This document shows positions 25,922 through 33,732 of a DNA stretch of 64,000 bases, piece by piece. This stretch comes from CAZYFH01 sp965249175. Lineage in GTDB: Bacteria > Acidobacteriota > Vicinamibacteria > Vicinamibacterales > UBA8438. The notes under the pieces were generated by a model that was given only the letters and a program-made list of their open reading frames with translations, searched no databases and was not told the origin of the DNA. Both the position numbers and the translations under genes were made by a program. How positions within the stretch are numbered: position 1 is the stretch's first letter; the number at the start of each line of letters is the position of its first letter. Location of the stretch: NCBI GenBank assembly GCA_965249175.1, contig OZ252227.1:3906001-3970000 (forward strand). The letters run 5' to 3'.

Positions 25922-26696
25922 CGCTCACTCGGAGGTTGAGTCGGTCGGTTGCGACGGTGACGCCGCGTAGGCGCCGCGCGCGTCGTAGTAGCGAATCCCC
26001 GACGTCGACCAAAGTCTGCAGCGAGTCGACAATCAGCCGGAATTTGCTCACTGGGTGATTGCCCCAGTCGGTGGGCACCTCCGCAACGCGGTAGCCGAGC
26101 CGACGGGGCGATCCGCAGCAACTCGACGTCGAAGCAGAACTGCTCGATACGTTGACGCGGAAAGATGTCGAACGCCGCGGTCCGCCGGAACAACTTGAAG
26201 CCGCACATGGCATCGTGAATGCCGGGGAGCACGGTCGCGCGGACGAAGCCGCCGAATAGACCGCTGGCGAGGCTGGACCACCACGGCGGGGGCCCGGATT
26301 GTCGAGTCGGCCACGCGCCGTGATGCGATCGCCACGTCCGCCCCCGCTTCCAGCGCCTCGATCAAACGGCCGACCTCACCGATCGGCGCCGGAAGGTCCG
26401 CGTCCGCGTACACGCAACACCTCGCCATTGGCGGACAGCATGCCGTGGTGGACTGCCGCCCCCTTGCCTCGGTTGACCCGGTTGTCGAGGGGGTTGATGT
26501 ACTGCCGCCACAAAGCCGCGCGGCTCACGCGCGGCAGTGTCTGGTCGGTGCTGCCGTCTGCAACGACCAGCACCTCGCTCTTGTAGGACTGTTCGTCGAG
26601 GTAGTCCGTGATCTTGTCCAGCGTGGGCTCGATCCGGGCCGCCTCGTTAAAGGCAGGGATGATGATACCGAGATAGATATCCGACGGTCGAGGCAT
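25922..26696 (-). pseudogene. Family 2 glycosyltransferase (dolichyl-phosphate glucosyltransferase-like), frameshifted
   Basis: Four reading-frame pieces in order reconstruct one GT2 enzyme. They run from ATG 26696 (YLGIIIPAFNEAARIEPTL, NRGKGAAVHHGM), through VYADADLPAPIGEV and GADVAIASRRVADSTIRAP, then HDAMCGFKLFRRTAAFDIF, to RLGYRVAEVPTDWGNHPVSK. The joins need one-base corrections near 26415, 26290 and 26113, each an apparent extra base. The DAD motif that binds nucleotide sugar and metal is present. The 3' end runs into the inverted repeat of the MITE-like element. The enzyme would have used UDP-glucose and polyprenyl phosphate at the membrane. Sequencing error at C-rich runs is an alternative for the frameshifts. 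Confidence 0.8.
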
Positions 26697-26802
26697 CAGG
26701 CACCGAGCGGCGGCTACTATACCGCGAATCGGCGTCCGCCAAGGCTCCGCACCCACGGGGCAAGGATCCAGTATGGTCCCGTAGAGGATCGCTCCGAAGC
26801 CG

Positions 26803-28299
26803 TCACATCAACGCCAACACCATGATCGGGACGAGGATGACGGCCACGACGTCCATCAGAATCCCGTACTTGATCATCTGCGTGATCGGCACCCTGCCCG
26901 AGGCGTAGACGATCGCGTTCGGCGGTGTCGACACCGGCAGAATGACGGCGACGGACGCCGCCAACCCCGCCGCCACGGCAGGCACCATCGGATCGACACC
27001 CGCGGCCTGGGCGATCGAGATCACGATCGGGATGGCGATGTTGGTGGCCGCCGTGTTCGACATCGTTTCCGACAGCACCACGGTAAAGAGCGCGGCGGCG
27101 AACGTGAGCGTCACGACCTCATTGGTGGGCACGAGCCCGGTGATCCCCTCGCCCACCACGCGCGCGAGACCGGTCGACGAGGAGAGCGTGCCCAGCGCCA
27201 GCCCACCGCCGAAGAGCAGGATGGTGCCCCAGTCGATCTGAGCGGCCTGCTTCCAGGTGATCGTGGTGCGCTGGCTCGCGCTGATCGGCAGTAGAAACAG
27301 CAGGACCACGCCGGTGAGCGCGGCCACCGACTCCGGCACGCTGGCGAGCACCGCTTGCGCCACGGGATGCTCGCGTCCCAGCAAGAGCGGCAGCAGCCCC
27401 GGGCCCACCCACAAGAGCACCGTCACGCCGAACGCGATGATGGCATTGCGCTCGCCCGGCTTCCAGGCACCGAGCGCGCGCTTGCGCTCCGCGATGATCC
27501 GGTCCGCGCCGGGGATCTCCTTGATGCCCGTATGTCCGACCCAGTTGAGATACACGAAGACGATGCCCATCAGCACCAAGGTGACGGGCACCGCGATGAC
27601 CATCCACTCCACGAAGGTGATGCGCACGTCGAGTTGGTCGTCGATCATGGCAATGGCAATCAGGTTGGGCGGCGTGCCCACCGGCGTGGCCATCCCGCCT
27701 CGCGAGCACCCATAGGCGGTCATCAACATGAGCGCCGTCCCGTATCCCTTGGGGACCTTGCCTTCGCCCTCCATGAACGCGAGCAGGGACAGCCCGATCG
27801 GCACAAGCATCGCCGTCGTCGCGGTGTTGCTCATCCACGCCGAGAGAAACGCCGCCAGCGCGCCGTAGGCGATAAGGATGCGTGTGGGACGCGCGCCGAT
27901 GAAGCGCCAGGACAGCACGCCGTAGGCAATCCGCTCGTTCACACGGTGCACGAACAGCGCCTGCGCGAGGATGAAGCTCCCGATGAAGAGAAAGATCAGT
28001 GGGTTGGCGAACGGCGAGAACGTCTCGCGCACCGGCGCCACGCGAAGCACGACCGCCAGCGAGGGCCCCAGGAGCGCAGTCACCGGGAGCGGCAACGCCT
28101 CGGTGGTCCAGAACACGATCACCAGGGCGATGACCGCGGCGAGCCGATGGGCTTCCGGTGTGAGCTGCTCGAACGGGGCCAGCAGCACCAGCACGAACAC
28201 GATCGGCCCGAGGACGAGTCCGACCCTCCGCCGAGTCGTGTCGAACCGCGCCTCGGCGCCGGGCGGCGCGGGTGGGCGAGACTGCGACGTATCGGCCAT
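26803..28299 (-). CDS. DASS (SLC13) family anion:sodium symporter
   Basis: This 498-residue inner-membrane transporter has about twelve hydrophobic segments, of the divalent anion:Na+ symporter family (dicarboxylate, sulfate or citrate carriers). Family features include two pseudo-repeated anion/Na+ binding loops. These are SNTATTAMLVPIGLSLL in the first half (about 170) and SNTAATNIAIPIVISIAQ in the second (about 430), both the SNT motif. The nearby SxPPN loops are GTPPNLIAIAM and STPPNAIVYASG. The cytosolic N-terminal tail is proline-rich. The precise anion cannot be read from sequence. It is divergent from the kinase gene at 28378. Confidence 0.9.
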   Translation of the reverse strand: MADTSQSRPPAPPGAEARFDTTRRRVGLVLGPIVFVLVLLAPFEQLTPEAHRLAAVIALVIVFWTTEALPLPVTALLGPSLAVVLRVAPVRETFSPFANPLIFLFIGSFILAQALFVHRVNERIAYGVLSWRFIGARPTRILIAYGALAAFLSAWMSNTATTAMLVPIGLSLLAFMEGEGKVPKGYGTALMLMTAYGCSRGGMATPVGTPPNLIAIAMIDDQLDVRITFVEWMVIAVPVTLVLMGIVFVYLNWVGHTGIKEIPGADRIIAERKRALGAWKPGERNAIIAFGVTVLLWVGPGLLPLLLGREHPVAQAVLASVPESVAALTGVVLLFLLPISASQRTTITWKQAAQIDWGTILLFGGGLALGTLSSSTGLARVVGEGITGLVPTNEVVTLTFAAALFTVVLSETMSNTAATNIAIPIVISIAQAAGVDPMVPAVAAGLAASVAVILPVSTPPNAIVYASGRVPITQMIKYGILMDVVAVILVPIMVLALM

Positions 28300-28377
28300 C
28301 AGCGGCGTCCAATGGATAATGAGGAAGCGCCGGGTAGGGTAACATGGAAGTTGTTCTCACCCCGGCAAGCTCCGCGC

Positions 28378-30821
28378 ATGCCAGCCACCGGCACGACCAT
28401 CGCCCACTACGAGATCGGTGAACCGCTCGGCGCGGGCGGTATGGGTGAGGTCTATCGCGCGCGCGATACGCGGCTGGGCCGCGAGGTGGCGCTCAAGTTC
28501 ATCGATCCGCGCTATCGGAAGGATCCCGATCGTCGGGCGCGCCTGCTGAAAGAGGCACGCGCCGCGTCGCTACTTCGTTCGCCGGCGGTCGCCACGACCT
28601 ATGACATCGGTGAGGATGGGGACGACCTTTTCATCGTGATGGAGCTCGTCGAGGGGCAACCGCTGTCCGAGCGCCTCGAGCGCGGCCCGCTGTCCATCTC
28701 CGACGTGCTCGACCTGGCGGCGCCAGTCGCCGATGCACTCGACGAGGCGCACGGACTCGGGATCATCCACCGCGACATCAAGAGCGCCAACCTCATGCTG
28801 ACGGACCGGGGCCGCATCAAGGTCCTCGACTTCGGGCTCGCTAAGATGACCGGCCTCGACATGGCCGACGGCGCCAGCCAGGAGACGATGACCGAAACCA
28901 GGCTCGGCACGGTCGTCGGCACCGTCGCCTATTTGTCTCCGGAGCAGGCATTGGGTCGCGTCGTCGACCCGCGGTCGGATCTGTTCTCGCTAGGCGTCGT
29001 GCTCTACGAATCGCTCGCCGGCCGACGCCCATTCGACGGCGAGAACACGACGGCGATCATCGACCGGATCCTGAATCGCGAACCAACCGCGCTCGCGCGT
29101 CTCAACTACGACGTGCCCCCGCGACTCGAAGACATCGTGCGCAAGCTCCTGGCCAAGGCGCCCTCCGACCGATACCAGTCGGCGCGCGACCTCCTGGTCG
29201 ACGTGAGGACGCTGCGGAAGGACGTCGAGAGCGGAGGCCACCCAGGAAGCGGGCGGATTGCCGACCCCACCGAGGATGCCGGCGCGAGGCCGACGCTGAC
29301 CAACGCGGTGCCGACGCTGACCAACGCGGTGGCGGTGCTACCGTTCGCCAACATCACACGGGAGCCGGCCGACGACTGGATTGGCTCGGGGATCGCGGAG
29401 ACCGTGATGGCCGACGCCAAGAGCATCCGGGGGCTGACCGTCATCGGTCGAGAACGCGTCTTCGACGCGCTACGCCATCTCGGCTCGAGCGACGCGGGCA
29501 ATCTCGACGAACGGGTGTCCATCGATGTCGGTCGCCAGCTGCGTGCGACATGGCTGGTCAGCGGCGGCTACAGCGACTGGGCGAGCAGATCCGGATCACG
29601 GCAAGGGTCGTCGACGTCGCCTCGGGCACGGTGTACAACACTGTCAAGATCGATGGCGGAATCAGCGATATCTTCGAGCTGCAGGACAAGATCGTCTACG
29701 AGCTGAGCCATGGCCTCAACGTCAAGCTGAATGACAGCGAGGTGGCGGCCATCGAGCGAAAGGAAACGCAGTCGGTGGAGGCGTACGAGGATCGCTCGCG
29801 CGCCATGATGAACCTGATGGAAGGGAGCCCGCAGTCGATCGACCGGGCGATCCACATGCTCGAGCGGGCGACAACACGCGACCCGGATTACGCGGCCGCG
29901 TGGGCCGCGCTCGGAACCGCCTACGACCTGAAGGGCTCGTTCCTGAGTCTGCCGGATCTGTCGCAGCGGGCGATCGAGGTCACGCGCAAGGCGATCGCGA
30001 TCGACCCGAAGTTGACCGATGCCCATCGGTGGCTCGGATTCGCGCTGATGTCGCTCTCCCGCTACGACGAGGCGATCGACGCCATCAAGGAGGCCGAGCG
30101 ACTCGACCCCGACAACGCCGGGGTACAGGCCGCGCTGGGCCGCGCCTACTGGATCGGCAAGGGACAGCTCGACGAGGGCATCGCCCATCTCGAGCATGCC
30201 GCGCGCCTCAACCCCGAGATGGGGTACGCGCATCAGCAGCTCGGCCTGCTCTACTCCATCCGCGGGGACTACGCGAAGGCGGAAGCGGCCTGCCTTCATG
30301 CCATCGACCAACTGGAGCGCCACGGGTCCGGTCGCGAGGGGCTCGTTGCCGTGGGTGGCTACACGCGTCTCGGCTACGTGTATTACCTCCAGCGCCGATA
30401 CGACGAGGCGCTCGCGATCTATACGAAGCAGGCAGAGGCGCTGGCACGATCCGACCACGCCCTCAAGGAGCGCAGTCTCATCGATCTCGACTACAAGACC
30501 GGCGCGACCTACCTGCGTCTCGATCGACGGACCGAAGCCGAGGAGCACTTTCGGTCGGCGGTGAAAGCCTTCGACAGTCGGGTCGCACGCGGCGCGGGCG
30601 ACCCCTACACGACGTACTACGTCGCGGCGCTCTGGGCGCTCCGCGGCGATGCCGACCGGGCCGTCCGGCACCTCGCGGAGAGCTGCCAGCATCTGCCGGC
30701 GCTCAACAAGGCGCGGGCGCGTGTCGACCCGGATTTCGATCTGGTCCGGGCCGATCAGCGCTTTGTGGCGCTTCTGGAGGCCGCTCCGAGCCAACTCCAG
30801 AGCACGGATCGCACCGCCTGA
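28378..30821 (+). CDS. Ser/Thr protein kinase with TolB-like and TPR regions, interrupted by one frameshift
   Basis: This is a Pkn-type kinase. The catalytic domain (about 8-270) shows GEPLGAGGMGEVYRA, the ATP-binding lysine in VALKFI, HRDIKSANLM, DFGLAK and the activation-loop end GTVAYLSPEQA. A linker with a duplicated PTLTNAV leads to a TolB/FlgO-like domain (VAVLPFANI, RLGEQIRITARVVD). TPR repeats follow to the end (RDPDYAAAWAALGTAYDLKG, YDEAIDAIKEAERLDPDNAG). The two frames join near 29573 if one base is restored, so that SGGY reads on into QRLGEQIRIT. As written, the kinase part would end at 29706 after about 443 codons. No membrane segment is visible between kinase and TPR. Confidence 0.82.
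29290..29331 (+). repeat. 21-bp perfect tandem duplication inside the kinase linker
   Basis: CCGACGCTGACCAACGCGGTG occurs twice in succession, at 29290-29310 and 29311-29331. It adds seven in-frame residues (PTLTNAV twice) between the kinase and TolB-like parts. Confidence 0.85.
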
Positions 30822-30849
30822 CCGTGGTATCCTGAAAGCGTCTTGAGGG

Positions 30850-30872
30850 CCCGGGCTCGCGCATTGCCCGGG
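30850..30872 (+). promoter_or_regulatory. Hairpin overlapping the tatA ribosome site
   Basis: CCCGGGC (30850-30856) pairs perfectly with GCCCGGG (30866-30872) around a nine-base loop. The last bases of the 3' arm join directly to GAGGAAGG, the likely Shine-Dalgarno of tatA. It may modulate initiation or end the upstream kinase transcript. Confidence 0.45.
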
Positions 30873-30886
30873 AGGAAGGTCACATC

Positions 30887-31072
30887 ATGACCACATTCGC
30901 GCTACTGGGTCCGATCGGGCTACCCGAGTTGATCATCATCTTCTTCATCCTGATCCTCGTCTTCGGTGCGAAGCGCCTCTCCGGACTGGGACGCGGGATG
31001 GGTCAGATGATTCGCGGCTTCAAGGACGAGGTCCAGGTCGACGACAAGTCGGAGCCGGCCAAGCCAGAGTAG
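30887..31072 (+). CDS. tatA: Twin-arginine translocase subunit TatA/TatE
   Basis: This 61-residue protein is the pore-forming component of the Tat pathway, which exports folded proteins. It has the family layout: a short periplasmic N-terminus, one membrane helix (LPELIIIFFILILVFGA), the FGxxxLPxLG-like hinge reading FGAKRLSGLGRGMG, and an amphipathic helix (QMIRGFKDEV) with a short charged tail. A Tat substrate candidate, the SRRGFVR signal of the hydrolase at 50067, is in this window. tatB and tatC are not adjacent. It is convergent with the peroxiredoxin gene. Confidence 0.92.
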   Translation: MTTFALLGPIGLPELIIIFFILILVFGAKRLSGLGRGMGQMIRGFKDEVQVDDKSEPAKPE

Positions 31073-31092
31073 CTTGGGCGAAGGAACGACGC

Positions 31093-31120
31093 GGCGGACG
31101 ACGCACCGGCGTCATCCGCC
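31093..31120. terminator. Bidirectional terminator-like hairpin between tatA and the peroxiredoxin gene
   Basis: GGCGGACGACGC (31093-31104) pairs with GCGTCATCCGCC (31109-31120) with a four-base loop and a single non-Watson-Crick position. It lies centrally between two convergent genes, which suits termination on both strands. No long T-run follows. Confidence 0.6.
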
Positions 31121-31170
31121 GTGTCGGTGAGCACCGTTTCCATTTGCCGCTCGACTCCGCGTCGCGCGGG

Positions 31171-31710
31171 CTACCGATTCTCCTTCATTGCCACGTCCAA
31201 CTGCGTCAGGTGGGCCACGAGGTCCGCGCCCGCGCTCGCTGGGCTCACCTGCTTGTCGATCCTCAGAATCTTGCCATCCGGACCGATGATGAACGTCCAC
31301 CGGAACGGCACCGGTCGCTCGTCATTGATGACGCCGTAGGCCTCGGCGACGCCCTTCCCAGGGTCGCTCAACAGCGGGAAATCGGCATCGAGTGACTGGG
31401 CGAATTTCAGGTTCGTGTCCGCGTCGTCGACGCTGATCATGAAGTACGCGATGTCGAACTTCTGAAGCTGGTCGCTGGATTCACGCAGCGACTTGCATTC
31501 GGCCGTTCAACCACCGGTGAATGCTTTGGGGAACCACGCCAACACGACCGTCCGACCCTCGTAGTCGGTCAGGCTGTGGGTCTCCCCATCACTCCCCGGG
31601 AGCGCGAACGGCGGTGCATCGTCGCCGGCCTCCAACTCTGCCGCCGCCGCCCCAGCCGCGCCGAAGGCGGCAAGCGCGACCGTCGCGGTCAGGATGAAGA
31701 GTCGCTTCAT
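31171..31710 (-). CDS. Secreted peroxiredoxin, candidate selenoprotein (UGA at peroxidatic position)
   Basis: This is a 179-residue thioredoxin-fold peroxidase if UGA at 31507-31509 is read as selenocysteine. A signal peptide (RLFILTATVALAAFGAAGAAA) is followed by AGDDAPPFALPGSDGE, then the active-site segment WFPKAFTGG-U-TAECKSLRE. That fits the PxxxTxxC peroxiredoxin motif with U at residue 68 replacing the peroxidatic Cys; C72 could resolve. The downstream frame is intact (ISVDDADTNLKFAQSLDADF, RWTFIIGPDGKILRID) and uninterrupted to 31171. A standard gene finder would report two fragments. The protein would reduce peroxides outside the cytoplasm. A nonsense mutation or sequencing error is the alternative, but the exact placement argues against chance. 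Confidence 0.8.
31471..31492 (-). promoter_or_regulatory. SECIS-like hairpin downstream of the UGA codon
   Basis: In the transcript, GUCGCUG and CAGCGAC form a perfect seven-base-pair stem closing the eight-base loop CGUGAAUC. The stem begins 14 bases after the UGA at 31507-31509. Bacterial SelB-binding hairpins lie inside the coding region just after UGA, with a G/U-bearing apical loop. This one has a GU in the loop. It could be fortuitous, since the bases also encode SLRESSD. Confidence 0.5.
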
Positions 31711-31849
31711 GGTGCCTCACTCCTTGGTTGGCGATCGGCGGGCCGCCCCGCCGATACGCGGGTTCGTCGGGTGCCTCGCGGCACCGCTACAGCGTATCGC
31801 ATCCGGCCGGATCTTGACAGGGTGCGCGCGTTACCGGAGCATGGGCGCG

Positions 31850-32098
31850 ATGTCATGGAAAACAGCTCCGGTTCGCAGTGACGGCCCGTCCCCGCAGGCA
31901 CCGGAGGACGACGATGACCGTCGGACCGGCGCGGAGCGACGGGACAGGACCGAGCGACGCCTGTATGACGAGCGGCGCCGGGACCCCGTCGGGCCGCCGG
32001 GTGACGATGCAACTGAACACCGGGGCGGCATCGACCGCCGCCTGCCCGGCGACCGCCGATCCTTCGCAGAACGTCGAAGGGACCGCGCGCCTGGCTGA
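31850..32098 (+). CDS. Small Arg-rich DRR/ERR-repeat protein
   Basis: This 82-residue highly charged protein is unrecognised. It is dominated by repeated arginine pairs preceded by acidic residues: DDDDRRTGAERRDRTERRLY, DERRRDPVG, IDRRLPGDRRSFAERRRDR. It is likely disordered and cytoplasmic. Its TGA stop overlaps the ATG of the next gene by one base (TGATG), which supports real translation and coupling. An ATG at 31841 would add three residues. A similar motif, DRRSPDRRKAGRR, occurs in the protein at 5505. It lies divergent from the peroxiredoxin. Confidence 0.5.
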   Translation: MSWKTAPVRSDGPSPQAPEDDDDRRTGAERRDRTERRLYDERRRDPVGPPGDDATEHRGGIDRRLPGDRRSFAERRRDRAPG

Positions 32099-32529
32099 TG
32101 GCGGGGCGAACCTTCATACTCGTTGCCACCATCATCGCCGTGCTGGTGGCATGGAGCGCCACGAGCGCGTGGACGCGCGCCCTCGCACTTCCCGCCGTCG
32201 CGCCGCCTGCACCGAGCGTCCCGCAGGCGCTCGCGCAGCCGGCGCCACCGGCGGCTGGCCGACGACCGGGGCGCCCGGTGATGGGCGGGCCTGGCTGGCG
32301 CGTGCTTTCCCACGTGTCGGTCCTTGACGTGCTGATCGTCAAGGTCGAAACCAGCAGGCTTCACGAGGCCCCGGGCATCGCCCACCACATCATCGCCCCC
32401 GCGACATCGGACCACGTCGAGGCACTGGTCTATTTTTATCGACCGCGCGAGCGAATGGCCGACCTCAGGGTGCAATGGACGCCGGCAGGCGGGTACGCGA
32501 CGCTACGGCTCAGGGGGCGGTCACACTAG
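32098..32529 (+). CDS. Signal-anchored hypothetical protein
   Basis: This 143-residue protein has a strong N-terminal hydrophobic segment (TFILVATIIAVLVAWSATSAW). A Pro/Ala-rich linker (PAVAPPAPSVPQALAQPAPP) follows, then a compact C-terminal domain (WRVLSHVSVLDVLIVKVETS, HHIIAPATSDHVEALVYFYRP). It is probably anchored in the inner membrane facing the periplasm. No family is recognised. It is translationally coupled to the preceding Arg-rich gene. The start is fixed by the TGATG overlap. Confidence 0.55.
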   Translation: MAGRTFILVATIIAVLVAWSATSAWTRALALPAVAPPAPSVPQALAQPAPPAAGRRPGRPVMGGPGWRVLSHVSVLDVLIVKVETSRLHEAPGIAHHIIAPATSDHVEALVYFYRPRERMADLRVQWTPAGGYATLRLRGRSH

Positions 32530-32537
32530 CAGGACTC

Positions 32538-32945
32538 ATGTTCGATACCGTCAACTGGCCCAACGTGACTATCGGCGCGGGGTTCGCGATCGGCCTGGCG
32601 CTGGTCGTCGCCCAGCTGGCCGCGCGCGGCCAGCTGATTACGTTGCTCGCCTATGTCGCCGTGCGCAGGGCCGCCCTCGGGAGTGCCCATCTCGAACGCG
32701 CGGTGACAGAGCGCGCCGGCGGTGATGCCGACAAGCTCGAGCTCGTGGAACGGGTCCGCACCATCAGCGGTCTCCGCATGAACGCGGTCAACGTCCGTCG
32801 TCATCAAGATCCGCATCAAGACCCGTCCACTCAAGCAGTGGATGGTCGCCCGAGGGCTGCGCCGGCGTATCAAGCGAGCATTCGGCGCCGACGGCATCGA
32901 GATCCCGTTCCCGCATCTATCGGTCCATTTTGGCGAGGCGAGCAA
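32538..32945 (+). pseudogene. mscS-type mechanosensitive channel remnant with internal deletion
   Basis: The first part, from ATG 32538 (FDTVNWPNVTIGAGFAIGLA, then ARGGDADKL-like GGDADKLELVERVRTISGLR), looks like the N-terminal helix and linker of an MscS-family channel. After about 32800 a shifted frame gives VVIKIRIKTRPLKQW, ARGLRRRIKRAFGADGIEIP and FPHLSVHFGEA. These are the classical C-terminal cytoplasmic domain, including IEIPFP. The pore helix TM3 and the beta domain that should lie between are missing. The gene has therefore lost its centre and is out of frame, so no channel can be made. Confidence 0.75.
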
Positions 32946-32991
32946 GGCGTTTCTGACACATTGGCGAGGCGAGCAAGGCGTTTCTGACACA
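32930..32991 (+). repeat. 31-bp perfect tandem duplication at the end of the mscS remnant
   Basis: A 31-base unit starting TTGGCGAGGCGAGCAAGGCG and ending TTTCTGACACA is present at 32930-32960 and again at 32961-32991 with no mismatch. The first unit encodes the last residues of the former channel. From here to the hpt start at 33151 I see no further gene. Confidence 0.9.
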
Positions 32992-33150
32992 TCAACTCGA
33001 AGTTGAGGTCATCGAGCGGGCCGCCCTTGCGACGAGCGAGGGACGGGCACGGTGTGCCGACGTCAGCCGTTCGAAGACGGGCGCGGCCGACGGCGAGGCG
33101 GAAGGCGGCAGCGGGCACAAATAGGCCGTTGCGCGCGGCAGGCCAGGACG

Positions 33151-33723
33151 ATGACGGGACAGCAGCCACAATCGGGTACGCCTGCGTCGGAGCCCACGGC
33201 GCTCTACGACGCCGCGCAGATTCACGCGCGTGTCAACGAGTTGGCGTCCGACTTGGACCGGCGACTCCCGGACGGAACGCCCCACCTGATCGCCGTGCTC
33301 AAGGGCGGATTCGTGTTTCTGGCCGATCTCGTCCGAGCCATGCGCCGACCGGTCACAGTGGACTTCGTCCGGGTCGCCAGCTATGGCGCCGGAACGACAC
33401 CGGGGGCGCCCCGGCTCATCCAGGAGCCGGAGATGCCGCTCCGCGGCAGGGATGTCGTCGTCGTCGAGGACATCGTCGACACGGGCGCCACCCTTGGCGT
33501 ACTGCGGCAGCGGCTCCTGCGCGAGCGCCCGCGCAGCCTGACCACCGTAGCCCTCTTGACGAAGTCCTCGCGACGCCAGACGAGCGTGCCGATCGAGCTC
33601 ACGGGGTTCAAGGTCGACCAGGGCTTCATCGTCGGCTACGGACTGGATCTCGATGAGCGCTTCCGCCACCTCCCTTATCTCGCACTCGTCGACCCGCTCG
33701 ACGGAGTTCGAGGAGACGAATGA
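33151..33723 (+). CDS. hpt: Hypoxanthine phosphoribosyltransferase
   Basis: This purine-salvage enzyme of about 190 residues forms IMP or GMP from hypoxanthine or guanine and PRPP in the cytoplasm. The PRPP-binding motif VVVVEDIVDTGATL is intact. The N-terminal substrate loop HLIAVLKGGFVFLADLVRAM is typical of HPRT, as are VDFVRVASYGAG (flexible loop) and FIVGYGLDLDERFRHLPYLA at the C-terminus. The ATG at 33151 is chosen because it yields the usual length; earlier starts run through Arg-rich sequence. The next gene begins nine bases downstream. Confidence 0.93.
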   Translation: MTGQQPQSGTPASEPTALYDAAQIHARVNELASDLDRRLPDGTPHLIAVLKGGFVFLADLVRAMRRPVTVDFVRVASYGAGTTPGAPRLIQEPEMPLRGRDVVVVEDIVDTGATLGVLRQRLLRERPRSLTTVALLTKSSRRQTSVPIELTGFKVDQGFIVGYGLDLDERFRHLPYLALVDPLDGVRGDE

Positions 33724-33732
33724 GACGCCGCG

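Noticed and set aside
27355..28377. N-terminal extension of the kinase frame over the DASS transporter
   Set aside because: This part is antisense to the transporter and lacks protein features. The kinase proper starts at ATG 28378, directly before its domain.
29290..29331. CRISPR-like repeat
   Set aside because: Two directly adjacent 21-base units with no spacers; it is a coding tandem duplication. No CRISPR array was seen anywhere.
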